Of a stretch of 64,000 bases of DNA, positions 22,187 to 34,055 are shown piece by piece. The translations under genes were made by a program, and so were the position numbers. Source of the stretch: Botryotinia globosa. Taxonomy: Eukaryota > Ascomycota > Leotiomycetes > Helotiales > Sclerotiniaceae. How positions within the stretch are numbered: the first letter of the stretch is position 1; every line of letters starts with the position of its first letter. Location of the stretch: contig RCSZ01000007.1 of NCBI GenBank assembly GCA_014898425.1, forward strand, positions 496,001 to 560,000. The letters are read 5' to 3'. Below the pieces are notes generated by a model that was given only the letters and a program-made list of their open reading frames with translations, was not told where the DNA came from and ran no database searches.

Positions 22187-24671
22187 AGGTTTTGACGAGA
22201 AGGGATGGAGGCTACTTGCATATGGAAGGATAATGGGATGCAGAAATGGGCATTGGAAGATATGGATTTCTGTTCTCCTCTGCGTAGAGAGTCGTGTGCT
22301 TGATGGAGTTTACGGAATTACGAGATTTGGAACACGCTGGAGTCGAGGTCTTTATATAGTCGACTTGGGAGCAGATGAGTATCTACCTCAGCTTTTCCGG
22401 ATGGTTTGGAAATGATCTGGCGGATATATGTGATGGTTTTTTCTTTTTATTCGAGGGCCGGTCGAGTATTGCATAATATCTTTGGACGGAACATCATGGT
22501 AATCTCATGAAGGATTGTATGTTACCCTTTATTTGTATTCTTGTCCATTGGTAGAGAGGATTTGGGATAGCGCGTTTTGAAATCATACCAGCATTAATTC
22601 ACTGGCTCCAGGTGATGACTCTCACCCCGGATTTTGTTCTCTTATTCTTTCTTCGCGTCATTCTTTTTTATTGCCGAGAACGCTTGCGATAGATGTATAT
22701 CAATTTTGAAAAGCCAACTGGAGTCTTGAGTGGGCTACTTCGGACACCATGGAATACCTACAAGGATCAATATCTGTTTATATGAATATTATCGAATGTA
22801 CATTACTGTTATTATGCAATGTTATATCGAGATTTGTATCCGGGTGACTTCAGAAGTCTGGAGTATGAAACTACCTGGTGACGATAGTAAGCCAGCAAAA
22901 TATCTTTCAATTTATTGAACCCCATTTCTGCATTTTTCGAGATATGAGACTTCAAGGTTGATGTGAGAATTGAATAATGTATGAAGTTATTCCTTTTCCT
23001 TTCAAGAAGTAGGAGAAGAACAAGGACACCCCCTTTTTAATCTGTCTCGAGGACCCATGCCCGACCGGAAAGGGCAGGGGCCAGCCCCAATCCTATGATC
23101 CAAAGCGTTTTCAGGATGTGATTTTCCTCTAGGATTACGACACGGGTTGAAAATCGCTTCTCATCAAACGAAATGATATGAAATTGCCCTATGGCCGAAT
23201 TAAAGCTCTCTAGCAAGCGCTTGTGAGAATAGGAGGATGATGAATGGCCTAGGGGTGGCAGTAACACACGATCGGGATGTGAGGGCCAAATTGTAAAATT
23301 CTCACTGGGAGATGTGAAGTTCGTGGTGGCAAGTTATCATTCTGTCCTGATTTGGGAAGATTTCTGTTCTTCTGTTGTACACGCAGGAGAGGAGGTTCTT
23401 TCGTCTCAATCGCTCAAGACTCAATCGTTGCTCTTCGTAAAGTCGAGAAATTGACCTAGATCGTAGATGATTCACCTTTCTGTCGGCTCGAATAAAGTCG
23501 AAAAGCGAGGGAAGAATCAGTTCAACCGAAAATAAAGAATAGATTGTGTCTGCCGGCGACGAATGTGAGGGCGAGGATCCTAAATATACTCCGGGGCGGA
23601 AGAAGCACTGGAGTGGAGAATGAATAGAATATTCAGATGCTAGTAAAGCCACACCCTTATACATTTGCTGTGGAGGAAAAGCGGAGGACGGGAGATGCAA
23701 AGATGTGGGAAGGCGTATTTTGTTTTGTATATTTACGAAGAAGATTATTTAAACAATAGCGTATTTGCGATTCTGATTCTGATTCTGATTCTGATCGTAG
23801 AAATGTTAGATATATCTGTGTGAAATTGACTTCTGTTTATGGAGGCTTGGAATAATTGTATGGGAAATGTGAGGAAGCTTGCAAATTTAGGGGATATTAG
23901 GTACAGTTAGTTGATCCGGTAAGCGAATGCAGATTTAGACAGGTGTCTACGATCCAATAAACGATACACATGTATCCAACTTCTGAAATTCTATTATTCC
24001 TCGTGATACTCAGAATAGAAATATAGTAGTTGAGTGGGTATGCGAGTCCGTTATTTTCCGGAACAGTCTAGATTCATTCAGGAAGAACACACCAAAACGT
24101 ATTTTTGGTGGTGTACGGTAAGCGTAGATATCTCCTGTTTGACATGGGTATTTCGATTGCAATATCTTTCATCAACTTCAATGCTACCTTAATATATACC
24201 GAAGCAGATCTTCACCAATTGTTGGTGATTTTGCAGCACAAGTGGGCTGCTCATCTTATCATCCGCAAAAATGCAACGCGATCATCAGACTAAGGTAGGC
24301 ACACCCTCTGAGATAGTGCTTAGCCACGCTATAACACTCTTACCTTTCTGCGAACTTGTCTCGAAGAAATCTACAGCGTAGTATTGGCACCTTGTGCTTC
24401 ATGCTCATTAGGGGTGTGAAGAAATTCGAGATACTATACCGCGTAATCATCAGAGGCACAGCGCGCAATCATGGTCAATCTTAGTTCAAGCGGGACCACC
24501 ACCGTATGATATGAACTACATAGTGAGATAACTGCCAATACCGCATTCCCAATCAGCTTCATTTGATTGAATCGAAATTCCTCGAGTTATACCTGTTTAC
24601 AAGTCCGAGTCCACCAATCGGATTTGCTAGCCATCAGTTGCTGAGCTGGCATTAGCCTCAAACAAGGAGAC
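22187..24671. other. Long intergenic region with one weak ORF and a microsatellite
   Basis: The only frame of note is on the minus strand at 23302-23700 (132 codons, ATG start), with a basic middle part and no recognised domain; its coding status is doubtful. A (TTCTGA)n microsatellite lies at about 23770-23795. The rest shows no gene, inverted repeat or element end. Confidence 0.35.
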
Positions 24672-26140
24672 ATGTCTGCGAATGAACTTGCCATCTCTTT
24701 CGTAGGGCCCGGAGAAGTCACTGCCGCTGGAGTAGCGCTTCCGGTTGTAGGGATCACTGTTGTTGCTTTGCGTTTCTGGCTTCGCGGCTACCAAAAAGTG
24801 AAGCTTGGTTTAGATGACTACACAATTGGTGCAGCCTTGGTAGGTCTACTTCGAATACTTTATTTGAATCTGAGGCTTATTCTAACACAATTTTGACAGC
24901 TCTTCGTTATTGAAATGGGCATATGCCTTGTATACGGTTAGTTTTGACCCAGTGTGGATTTTGTCAAGTCTAACTCGCCAGATAGGAGTTGCAAAGCATA
25001 GTCTTGGATATCCTACACCGCAGCTTCCCAATGCTACTCCAGAGACACAGCTAACACAGATTGTTCCTGCACAAACACTCGTGGAATTGGTGAAGAAAAT
25101 CAAAGGCCTCCTGAAAAATCACAATTGCTAACCAAAGCTTAGCTTGACTGGATAATATGGTTACTCATGATCCCCGCAAATGGTTTGATCAAGCTGAGTG
25201 CGATATTCTTGTATCGCCGTCTATTTGTTGTCAACAAAGGGACGACATTTGATATTATCACTAAGGCGTTTATTGTAATCTGTTCATTATGGACTGTTGC
25301 TTTCTGGTTTGCGACAATATTTGGCTGCGGAACTCACTTCACAAATCCTTGGAAGCCGCTGATATTCATCATGGAATGCAATACTAATATGAGATTGGAC
25401 GGTCTCATGATATCAGATCTCATAACTGATATAATGGTCTGGCTTTTACCAATACCAGTAGTTAGTTCCGTATCCTTTTCTACCATTCGTGCCGTTCTAA
25501 TGGCCATTAGGTGTGGAAGCTGAATATGCGATGGTCTCAAAAACTTTACATCACAGGAGTATTTTTTCTTGCAGCTGGGTAAGTAAGTTACATAGAGGTG
25601 TGCAAAAATTCTTAGCTGATACTTCCAAGGTCTCTGGTCGCGGCCATTGTAAGATTGATGGTTCAATTAGAAATATCTAATGGGGGCTATGCTGCCCATA
25701 CGGATGTTGATTGTAAGTTGTGATTTTGGCCTCATTGACTTATACTAATTTATTTGATAGTAACACTCACGATTCTCTTATATTACAGTGGCCTTGAGAG
25801 TGGCCTTGCGCTAATAGCAGCATGCCTTCCTACTCTTCATTATTTTATAGCTCGGCCACCAGTTCAAAATCTTTTGTCCAGCGTGGGAAGCCTACTAGGG
25901 CTTGATTCCCTTCGATCACGTTTCACTTGGAGCTCTCAAAGCAACGAAAATACTGCACCAGATACAGAGATTTTGGTGACAAAGAAAGTTTCACAATCTT
26001 CACATTCAGGTGGCAGTTTTGTGGCCTCTGAGCGTGATGTTCATGTTTACAAGTTATCAAATATCGAAGATGGAATCGAACTACCCTTGGTTCCAACACC
26101 ACCGGGACGGATGCATACTCGAATTTCGGGCAGAGCATAG
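24672..26140 (+). CDS. PTH11-like integral membrane protein (fungal rhodopsin-fold domain)
   Basis: Seven exons can be joined: 24672-24839, 24900-24936, 24986-25089, 25143-25460, 25511-25578, 25630-25712 and 25761-26140. This gives 385 residues with all phases matching. The fold is seven-transmembrane. Family marks include LRFWLRGYQKVKLGLDDYTI after helix 1, WIIWLLMIPANGLIKLSAIF, LDGLMISDLITDIMVWLLP and LESGLALIAACLPTLHYF before the last helix. The soluble tail is Ser-rich. Such proteins are putative non-canonical GPCRs; some act in surface sensing of plant pathogens, and many others sit beside secondary-metabolite genes with unknown function. Introns of 48-60 bases have standard signals. It lies 621 bases upstream of the methyltransferase gene, same strand. 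Confidence 0.9.
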
Positions 26141-26761
26141 TGTTGCTCTTAGAATTTGTTTGTCGTGGGGTTGCTGCAAGCCTGCAACAGGCAATGAAAG
26201 GATTTTTGGTGTGGCTATCTTCCATCCAGGGAAAGCTATTATTGAATCATCACCTCATTGGAAGGTTCTTCTAATATAACGAGGATCATGGAAATTGGGT
26301 TGGCTTGCATAGCATAAAGTTCATATCGTTTTTCGGTAGCATCAATTGCCAATTTCATCCAGACAGAAATACCTACCTAGGTAGACCACATTCTTTTTTG
26401 GATCTTCTCGAAAAATAATGACGTAATCTTACATCGAAGTGGCCAATCAAAGAAACTACATTAAACCTGAGGGTGTGTGGATGAACCCGTCATCTACATT
26501 ATATCATATATATGCAGTTTTCAGAAAGAGAAGCACAAATTACGGCGCAGTGCAGTCAGGCTGGGAGGCACAGCCATGTATAAACGGGAATACTTATCCG
26601 GCCGGTCATCGGCAATTCGTTCTGAGAGGGAGGGAGTTGATCTATTTTACTATTTAGAAGAAGATCTTTCGGGTTGAAGGTTGCGCAAACGCTGGCACTA
26701 CTTTATCACTCAAATTAAGTGATATTTTTATCTAACCCACTATACATCCGTGCAGATCACC
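26141..26761. other. Intergenic region before the methyltransferase gene
   Basis: Contains the 3' flank of the receptor gene and the promoter side of the methyltransferase gene. The short open frames here carry no domain. No repeat or obvious binding-site array is seen. Confidence 0.4.
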
Positions 26762-27642
26762 ATGTCAGAATCTTCAAAGACGGACTGGAGTTTGGCCGAC
26801 GGACGTGGCTACGTATTTGAACGCAGTCATATCGCAGCTTGCCGGCTTAATTTGCAGTATTTTCTTTGGAAGGAAGCTCTTAATTTTGTTGTACACCCCT
26901 CAGTTCCACTGTCGAATGCGAGCATTATTGCAGATGTTGCAACAGGCACCGGGGCTTGGCTTTTAGATGTTGCTCGCGATTTTCCGCAAGCTCAAATTGA
27001 GGGATTCGATAATGATGTACGGCAAGCTCCCCACGAAAGTCTGTTGCCTTCAAATGTGTCCGTGAGGCACTGGGATATCTTCACCGATTTGCCAGACGAT
27101 ATGGTTGGAAAATACGACTTTGTTCATGTGCGGTTGCTTGTGCTAGTCCTTAACGGCAACTCTCCATCTTTTATTCAGAAGCTGTTGAGAATGTTGAGAC
27201 CCGGAGGTGAGGGATCGCAATACCTCTTAGAAATAATCGCTAACTCACAACAGGATATTTGCAATGGGACGAGCTGGATTGTGTTAATATGCATGTCAAA
27301 AAGCCCGACCCCAAGCTTCAAGCCTCGGCCCTAGAGCAGATCAGAGAAATGTCGTGGGCAAATGGTAGGCATGATTGGACGGTGAAATTACCAGATTTTC
27401 TACACGAAGCAGGTTTCCAGTGCGCAAAGATTCAATATTTTGGGGACGAAGACCGTTTGGCCAGAGCTTTCAATGAACAACATCTCCTGACAATGGATGA
27501 ATTTGCGTCAAGTCTAGTGAGAATGGGGAAGGTAGATGCTTCGAAGAAGTGGTATCAGCTCATTCAGCAGGGCTTTGAAGAGTCTACGGAGGGAGCAGCG
27601 TTGTGTATCCCTAGAATTGTGTGTACCGCGAGGAAGCCCTAA
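26762..27642 (+). CDS. SAM-dependent class I methyltransferase
   Basis: Exon 1 is 26762-27206 and exon 2 is 27254-27642, across a 47-base intron (GTGAGGG ... CTAACTCACAACAG, phase 1), giving 277 residues. The ATG at 26762 was chosen because the four codons before it open with GTG. Rossmann-type motifs are clear: motif I IIADVATGTGAWLLDVA (residues about 56-72), then the ribose-binding acidic residue in IEGFDNDV, YDFVHVRLL and LLRMLRPGG before the splice. This layout matches the LaeA/UMTA group common in fungal metabolite clusters and the type of methyltransferase found in dikaritin clusters. Substrate cannot be read from sequence. It lies between a receptor-like gene and a small secreted-protein gene. 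Confidence 0.88.
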
Positions 27643-28472
27643 TTCTTTACTCTGAACCAGACAAAATGCGGGGTTAAGTTAATGTATTGCTTTTCCATGA
27701 ATGGATCATTCCCGCTTATAATCTGGCTCAGCATTGGCCTTCTACCCCTTACAATTGTGGATTACATGTGCCAACCCTTGAAAAATACGGGCAAAAGAAA
27801 TCGCGTTATATACATACTAGCTTGTTTTCCAAGCGAACTATGCACGAGTCTCAAATCATGTATTTGTTATCAGCAAACTTGATCGGCCCCTTCACCTTTC
27901 CCGTAAAAGAATTCGTGAACCTTTTTATTGACGCCAACAACATTATGTTATGATGTTATCTCCCAACGCTTTTGCCAGGGGACGCTGGGGTGGATCTTCA
28001 GCGAAACGGGTGGCTTGCAGACACGCTAGAACCACGGCTGCAAGCCTCTTACATGCGAGCTAAGATATCACAGTAAACATCACGATACTAACTCAACGAT
28101 ATATGTGTAAACGAGTATCTATGGGCAACAGAGCTTCAAACTTGCTCTAGTCATACAGATACACCGATACTGGCAAATTGACGTGGTATTGCAGATTTGT
28201 CCGCGTAATGGACTGCAACTACCTGGGATATCATAGAGAGAGAGACGGAGTCCAGGTGAAACACTATTGACTGACTACCAGTAGATTGGACCGGTTAACA
28301 TTGACGTGTTATGGCAATCTAAGATTATGCCGCTGAAAAGCAGCAAGAGATTCCATTTGGTATGGTGCTGCTGGCAGATTTCCAAAGGTCTATAATTAAA
28401 CCCATGAATCCAAAATGTTTATGCAATTACCATTTTTCTCAAAACCTCTACAACTAGTAAACGGATTTCGCC
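27643..28472. other. Intergenic region / promoter of the small secreted-protein gene
   Basis: No coding frame of substance. A TATA-like motif (TCTATAATTAAA) at about 28390-28401 lies roughly 75-85 bases before the start codon at 28473 and is the best core-promoter candidate. Confidence 0.4.
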
Positions 28473-28770
28473 ATGGCAAAACCACTCCAAGTTCTATGCC
28501 TTCTCGCGACCGTCTCACTAGTCGCCTCCGTGCCAGTCAGAGATCTTACACGCATGTTCTTTATTCTCGATTGTAACAGTAGAGGCTAACCAAAACATAG
28601 GGCGCGATGTCGAGTTTCATAGATCTTCATCAAGTGAACCGATCAAAGCCGTTTTCCTCAAGCGCGATACTGACTACGTTCGAAATCCCTTGAGCGACTG
28701 GGACACTCCACTTCCTATTCGTGACGATGAGGCAATTGAGCCCGTTCCACAGGCGGATCTCAAGCACTGA
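28473..28770 (+). CDS. Small secreted protein with dibasic processing sites; candidate RiPP precursor
   Basis: This gene is too short for ordinary ORF lists because an intron interrupts it. Exon 1 (28473-28551) starts at GCCATGG, a good context, and encodes the signal peptide MAKPLQVLCLLATVSLVASV. The intron at 28552-28600 appears to use a GC donor (GCATGT), a GGCTAACC branch site and acceptor CATAG. Exon 2 (28601-28770) continues in frame to TGA, total 82 residues. The junction creates LTRRDVEF, and FLKRDTDYVRN lies further on. Both are dibasic sites (RR, KR) followed by Asp, as cut by Kex2. The acidic C-terminal part contains Tyr, Trp and several Pro. Without the GC-AG intron the protein would end after about 37 residues. 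A precursor role is inferred from the UstYa and methyltransferase neighbours. Confidence 0.55.
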
Positions 28771-29338
28771 ATATGTACGAAATATTGTTTGAGAGAGTGC
28801 ATATATGTGGAGGAGAAAATGCGTTCTTGGAGGAATTCGGGAATGTGATGAGAGAAATGAAGGGATCAGATGTTTTGTTCCAATATTAATTGCCTTAATG
28901 ATTACAAAGAATGTCAAAAGTTTTCAACCCTTAATAAATTGTCATGACATAAAATCTCCTTTCCTGTGACTCTGGGTAAAGAAATAGGGGAGCATAAGAG
29001 TCTTTGATTTATCCACGCAAAAATTCAAGATGCACCATAAGGCCCACAAACTGAATTTATTTCCCAGCTTCAATCAAGGATCTTGAATATTTTCCGGGTG
29101 TTGATGTAGCTTTGGATAAGCTTTGAATGCTTCGGTGTCGCATTTTCGGAATGCCTTCTTGAACTGAAGGTATGCACCACTTGAGAATTTGAAGGTCCAT
29201 ATGAGGGCGTTGTTAGTTCAAATAGTGAACATCTTGCGTTGTGCATCAAAGCTTTGATAAATATACTCTAAGATGCTGAAAAAAATATGATAAAGTCTAG
29301 GTCGTATAGATTTTGAGATACTGTATTATCAACCGAAT
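28771..29338. other. Convergent intergenic region
   Basis: Shared 3' flank of the small secreted-protein gene (plus) and the UstYa gene (minus). A minus-strand frame over 28630-28917 is the antisense of the former and its flank. Nothing else is seen. Confidence 0.45.
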
Positions 29339-30266
29339 CTACTCAGCATGTTGGCCTGGACGAAGCCATGCAGTTTTAGACATCTCTTCGTAAGGTGACC
29401 CGGGTGGACAGAAGCGATATCTGTTCAATTCGCGAAACCCATCCTCTCTTATCTCTCCAACATGTTTCCAGCAAGCAGTATGCTCATCAGCCCAGACCTC
29501 CAGCTGTTTCCAATCACGACACATTCGCACCTGGCCTAGGCCACTTTTCTGGTCTTCTTGAAATCCTGTGTATCGTGGAGTATCATCCGCATTACACATG
29601 ACTTCATCGCGAAGTACATTCAAGCAGTGTATGACATGAAGATATGGTGAATTCTGTGGCAAGTTATTGTGAAACTCTACAACTGATGTACGGATCGTTT
29701 TCTAGATTGTTCTTGAGATTTATGATCCTTCTGCCAGGTTTCAGACAATAGACTTACAACACAATGTATGTTGTGGTACGCATTTATAAGGTAGATCCCT
29801 TTAGACTGATCCCAGGGAAATCTCTGAGCTCTGGGGAGTCTCATCTCCTTCGCATAGTCATCGGCAAGAGCAATTTGCCCACGATCGTAGCTTGTTTCGT
29901 CCCAAAGCAATTCCTGATCGGTTTCATTGGCACCACTATTCGATGTCCATGCCTTTGGGATTGTTCTTGTTAACTCGGCTGAGAATGAATGATCAGTACT
30001 TTGCTGATGAACCTGTGATTGGCGCTCGAATGGGTAGGAAATGACAAACCGAATTTTGAAGTCTCCAAACACTTGGTGAGATCCTTTCTAGCTGTTATGA
30101 CAACTAAAAACCCAAGATTAACAAAAAGAGAAGAAAGGAACAGAAACCACGAGATATTCTTGCGAAGAAAACTTCCTGGAGCATGATGATTGGGGGCCTC
30201 ATAAAACTTTTCGACTTCTGAAGAGTCGTTCCTCAAAGGGCTGTTTGAGCGAAGAGCACGATACAT
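29339..30266 (-). CDS. UstYa-family (DUF3328) oxidase-like protein
   Basis: Exons on the minus strand are 30266-30050, 29978-29758 and 29674-29339, total 257 residues with matching phases. The N-terminal cytosolic part is followed by one transmembrane helix (ISWFLFLSSLFVNLGFLVVI). The lumenal domain carries both family signatures: YHNIHCV at the end of exon 2 and HVIHCLNVLRDEVMCNADDT in exon 3, that is two HxxHC motifs. UstYa proteins catalyse or assist oxidative cyclisation of ribosomal peptides in dikaritins such as ustiloxin and phomopsin, and some chlorinations or hydroxylations in other pathways. The acceptor of the second intron is read as GTAGAG, three bases after an alternative AG; the frame requires it. 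The gene converges on the small secreted-protein gene. Confidence 0.85.
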
Positions 30267-30533
30267 TTTAGTCTATTAAACGAGGATACTTGACAGACTT
30301 CGTATCTTTCATCAGTGACTTAAAAGTTAAGATAGACACATTCTGAGAATTTACGTTCATGTACCCAATATAACCAGGGGTTTTCTGAGCTTTAAAGCAG
30401 CATATTGTCTCCACACGACTGTTTAATTATTCTGATAATAACGAGATGGCGAGCGTTACATTTACTGCGTCATTAGAAATATGAAAGCCCTCGATGTAGA
30501 AGAGAGGCGTGGCCGAGATGAGAATCTGTGCCT

Positions 30534-30593
30534 GGTGGTATGTAGCTACGCCGGGTGGTATGTAGCTACGCCGGGTGGTATGTAGCTACGCCG
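30534..30593. promoter_or_regulatory. Three perfect 20-base tandem repeats with palindrome GTAGCTAC
   Basis: The unit GGTGGTATGTAGCTACGCCG occurs three times without change. Each unit contains the 8-base palindrome GTAGCTAC. It lies 268 bases upstream of the UstYa start (minus) and 754 bases upstream of the MFS start (plus). Palindromic sites repeated at fixed spacing are typical of dimeric regulators such as Zn2Cys6 proteins; that use is inference. Confidence 0.6.
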
Positions 30594-30762
30594 CACGACC
30601 CACAAAATTACATACTCTTTTCATGATCCACGATCGAATCAAACATCTGCCGACACCAACATTAAGGGCGTTGGTCTGTGAATGATTGTAAAATAAAGTG
30701 CATCGAAATATTGATGTATACCTAGATAAACTCTATTACCCGTGTCTTATCTGTAGCTCGAG

Positions 30763-31197
30763 TCAACATGCTTTAGCGTTGTTACTGCTGACAAGCTTTT
30801 CTCCAAGGCGATCACAGGTCTGATGGATTTTAGCCCTGTAGACGCAAGTATCGTTCCGAGAACAAAGCGATATGTACATACGATTTCTAGATATTTTTGG
30901 TCTAGCTAAGTACCAACCCATTCCATTAGCAAGACTGCTGCAGTAGCATGAAATTGCAAAGATCCCTAATCTTAGCGATCCGGCAAGCGAGCGGCGGTCG
31001 TTCATAACACAGTCCAAGATTACATAAGAGTTTTTAATAAAGCGACCCATACTGATCGAGTCGGGAAAGTTGTGAAATTGGTTCTCCACACCACCCTCAT
31101 CAACCTTGTATCTTTTGTTCCTCATCGCGCAATGCATGCTTTCAGGTTTGTCCGAAAATCTTCGACATTGTAAAGGGAATGAATGAATAAGATGCAA
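30763..31197 (-). CDS. Doubtful ORF between UstYa and MFS genes
   Basis: An ATG-started frame of 144 codons on the minus strand, Cys-rich near the end (YISLCSRNDTCVYRAKIHQT). It has one moderately hydrophobic stretch (GSLRLGIFAISCYCSSLANG). No family is recognised and no introns are needed. Its position between two putative cluster genes makes it worth testing, but it may be chance. Confidence 0.25.
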   Translation of the reverse strand: MHLIHSFPLQCRRFSDKPESMHCAMRNKRYKVDEGGVENQFHNFPDSISMGRFIKNSYVILDCVMNDRRSLAGSLRLGIFAISCYCSSLANGMGWYLARPKISRNRMYISLCSRNDTCVYRAKIHQTCDRLGEKLVSSNNAKAC

Positions 31198-31346
31198 GTT
31201 TAGATTACCAGGTTTCGATGTTGTATTGCCGGCTTTTCTCGGGCTGCCCGCCAGTTGGATGGCTCAAATACAAAACATTTTCTCGAACATAATAGTAAGT
31301 CCTGCACCTTGTCTTGAGTTTATTTATCAGCAAGCTTACGCTAATA

Positions 31347-33000
31347 ATGGAAAATCCAGTGCTCGAAGTTGCCCTGCAGGAAGAAGCATTGGCAACAAAA
31401 TCAGACCAGGACATCGCTGTACCCCCAGAAAAACCAACCCTTTCGACCACTGAAACCGACGCCCTGGAAATTGATGAGAACATCGTTGATCTCGACGAGA
31501 ATGAACCAGAACATCCCCTCAACTGGCCCTTGTGGCGGAAATGGTCAATCGTTAGCTGTACGGCATTGATGTTCATGTTGGTGTATGTTGATCTTTTCAT
31601 TCAAGTAGTCCCCTACCTCAAGCTTGCGCGATTTCCATAATCATCATGCCAGATATCTAACGGGTTCTCATATAGTAACTTGGGTACCATCACCATTGTT
31701 CCCGCAGTGCCAAGAGTAATGGAAGATTTTCACGTTACAAATGACCTATACTCAACTTTGCTCGTGTCCATCTGGGAGCTTGGTGAAGTCTTCGGACCCT
31801 TCTTAGTGGGTCCTCTGTCGGAAATCTACGGTCGAATGCCTGTATATCATGTTGGAAATATCCTATTTATCCTATGTCTTACAGGAGCGGCACTGAGTAC
31901 CAATATGTCCATGCTTATTGCTTTTCGTTTTCTATGCGGGCTGGTCGTTTGCTCGGTGACTTTAGGGCCCAGTATCGTTGGAGATCTTTTCAGGAAAGAA
32001 GATCGAGGCACCGCCATGTCAGTAGCTATTGCCTTTCCGCTACTTGGGCCATTTGCAGGACCAGTCGTTGGCTCTTATATTACCGAAGCAAAAGGCTGGC
32101 GATGGAGTATCTGGATTGTTGTGATTGCCGTAGGAGCGGTAACTTGTTTTGGATTTCTCACATTTCGAGAAACATACAAGGTGAAACTTGTGCAACGAAA
32201 AGTAGAGAGACTTCGCAAAAGTACTGGCAACGAAAATTTGCGATCGAAGTATGGAAGTTCGGAGAAACATGCGGATTTAAAGGATTCTTTGTTGCGGCCA
32301 ATCAAAATGCTGTTCCTTTCGCCAATTGTGTTTATCATATCTTTTTTTACGGCTCTGGTTTATGGAATCTCTTATGTTATTCTTACCACTCTCACTCCAA
32401 TATTAGAGGATAACTACGGACTTAGCCAAGGTCCCGTGGGACTTGCATTCTTGGGAAGAGGTACGGATTTTTGTTCTTTTATCGGATGTATAAAAATGAG
32501 ACTAACGTATGCCAGCTGCCGGAAATGTTATAGCTATGCTGCTATATGCCGTGATCTCCGACCGATACATCAAGTACAAAAAATCAAAAGAAGGACACCT
32601 AAAACCCGAGCATCGACTTCCCCTCATGCTTCTGGGTGCCATTGTTCTTCCAATCGGTCTTTTTCTCTACGGTTGGTCTGCCGAGAAGCACGTTCATTGG
32701 ATAGTTCCCATTATTGGGACTGCAATCGTGGGCTTTAGTTTCATATTGGCAATACTTCCCACAGAGAACTATCTCGTCGATGCACACGAACTACATGCAG
32801 CTTCAGCAGTGGCAGTGTGCTGTATACTTCGTGCTTTATTTGCTGCCATTCTACCGCTCGTCGGACCACCTTTGTATAGCCGATTGGGGCTCGGATGGGG
32901 TAACTCGTTGTTAGCTTTTATTTGTATCGCTTTCATACCTGCACTTGTAGCTTTGATGATTTATGGAGAAAGATTGAGGAAGAATTCTAGATTCTATTAG
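31347..33000 (+). CDS. MFS transporter (DHA1-type drug/toxin exporter)
   Basis: Three exons (31347-31582, 31676-32460, 32516-33000) give 501 residues. The ATG at 31347 follows a TTG-opened extension and is the natural start. An acidic N-terminal segment ends in EPEHPLNWPLWRKWSIV, a classic lead into helix 1 of fungal DHA1 transporters. The loop 2-3 signature reads GPLSEIYGRMPVYH, and motif C is seen as AFPLLGPFAGPVVGSYI. Twelve helices can be counted. Such transporters export drugs, polyamines or fungal metabolites across the plasma membrane. With a UstYa gene upstream it is the natural export candidate for a cluster product. Introns have standard signals (GACTAACG branch in intron 2). Confidence 0.9.
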
Positions 33001-33302
33001 AGTTCTCTTTACATAAAATTGAATAAACTTACGTTTCTGTCAAGGGATTTCGGAAAGTCTTTCCGAAAGACATAATCATCCGCGATCTGCCAAAATACTG
33101 CTTACGCCAAGTTAAAATCCGTGAGACTCCTTCTCACTACAATACGATCTCGACCTCGTGATGTTTTGGTATATTTGAGGAATGATTCCCATGAGCTAAG
33201 CGTTCTTTCATGCGACAGGCAATGCTTTCAATAGACCTCTATATCTTCTGATACATCGATTGAGTACAAGGCACTGTGAATTCTTTTCTCTCAAATTTCA
33301 AG

Positions 33303-34055
33303 ATGTACCGGTCAGGAACTTTCCAGATACTTTTGTCGTTCATTGTGACAAGTTCTATAGCATCGGTTATCCCAAACGTTCTAAATACCCCAGACAGATC
33401 CCTATCGACTCGAGAATGCCGAAATATTTCACCAACTTGGATCTCTCAAATATCAAGCGCCGCTCCTGATGCAAGCTACTCAAATACCATAAGTAGCAGC
33501 GGTCCTGGTTCATTCTTCGTATACCAGAACTCCAGTAAATTTCCTTCATTCTCTAAAACCACTTTCATCCCCACAGTGTTTTGATTGCTAACGTGATCTC
33601 CAGCCACGGCTCTTCTTCAATACATATCCTTCACAATCCCCCTATCCACACAGAGCCCCTCTAGCACAAACCAGACCTGCAACCTCGCTGCCACCTTCCC
33701 ATTTTTCGAATCGCAGTATCTAAGCTGGTCACTTTCCTCACCAACTCCACCCACACTCGATATCTCTATCATCTCCCCCTCCAATTCTCAACTCAATATC
33801 CCACCAACCTGGACTTCAACCTTCTTTCCAGAAAACTCCGATCTCCCCCAGCACTTTGGTGTTCTCACGCCAGTGGTGCGTCTCGATACAACGGTCAATT
33901 CATTGCAATGTCCTGAGAATGGTGTCTTGAGCTTTGTGTTTCGGTTTGCGGATGGTGTTGTGGGAAATAAGAATGTGTATGAGATATGGCCACAGTATCC
34001 AGCGGGACTATCATCAGGTTTACCGATGACAGGTGTTTATTTAAGTGTGTGCTGA
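33303..34055 (+). CDS. Secreted But2-like domain protein
   Basis: Exon 1 is 33303-33534 and exon 2 is 33604-34055, with a 69-base intron (GTAAATTTC ... TTGCTAACGTGATCTCCAG, phase 1), giving 227 residues. The ATG at 33303 precedes a hydrophobic signal segment (FQILLSFIVTSSIASVI). The mature part has beta-rich sequence with FVYQNST at the junction, LQYISFTIPL, NQTCNLAATFPFF, LSWSLSSPTP and FGVLTPVVRL. This pattern resembles the fungal But2/ubiquitin-3-binding C-terminal domain found in many extracellular proteins of plant-associated ascomycetes. Role unknown; likely extracellular. It follows the MFS gene by about 300 bases on the same strand. Family assignment is tentative. Confidence 0.7.
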
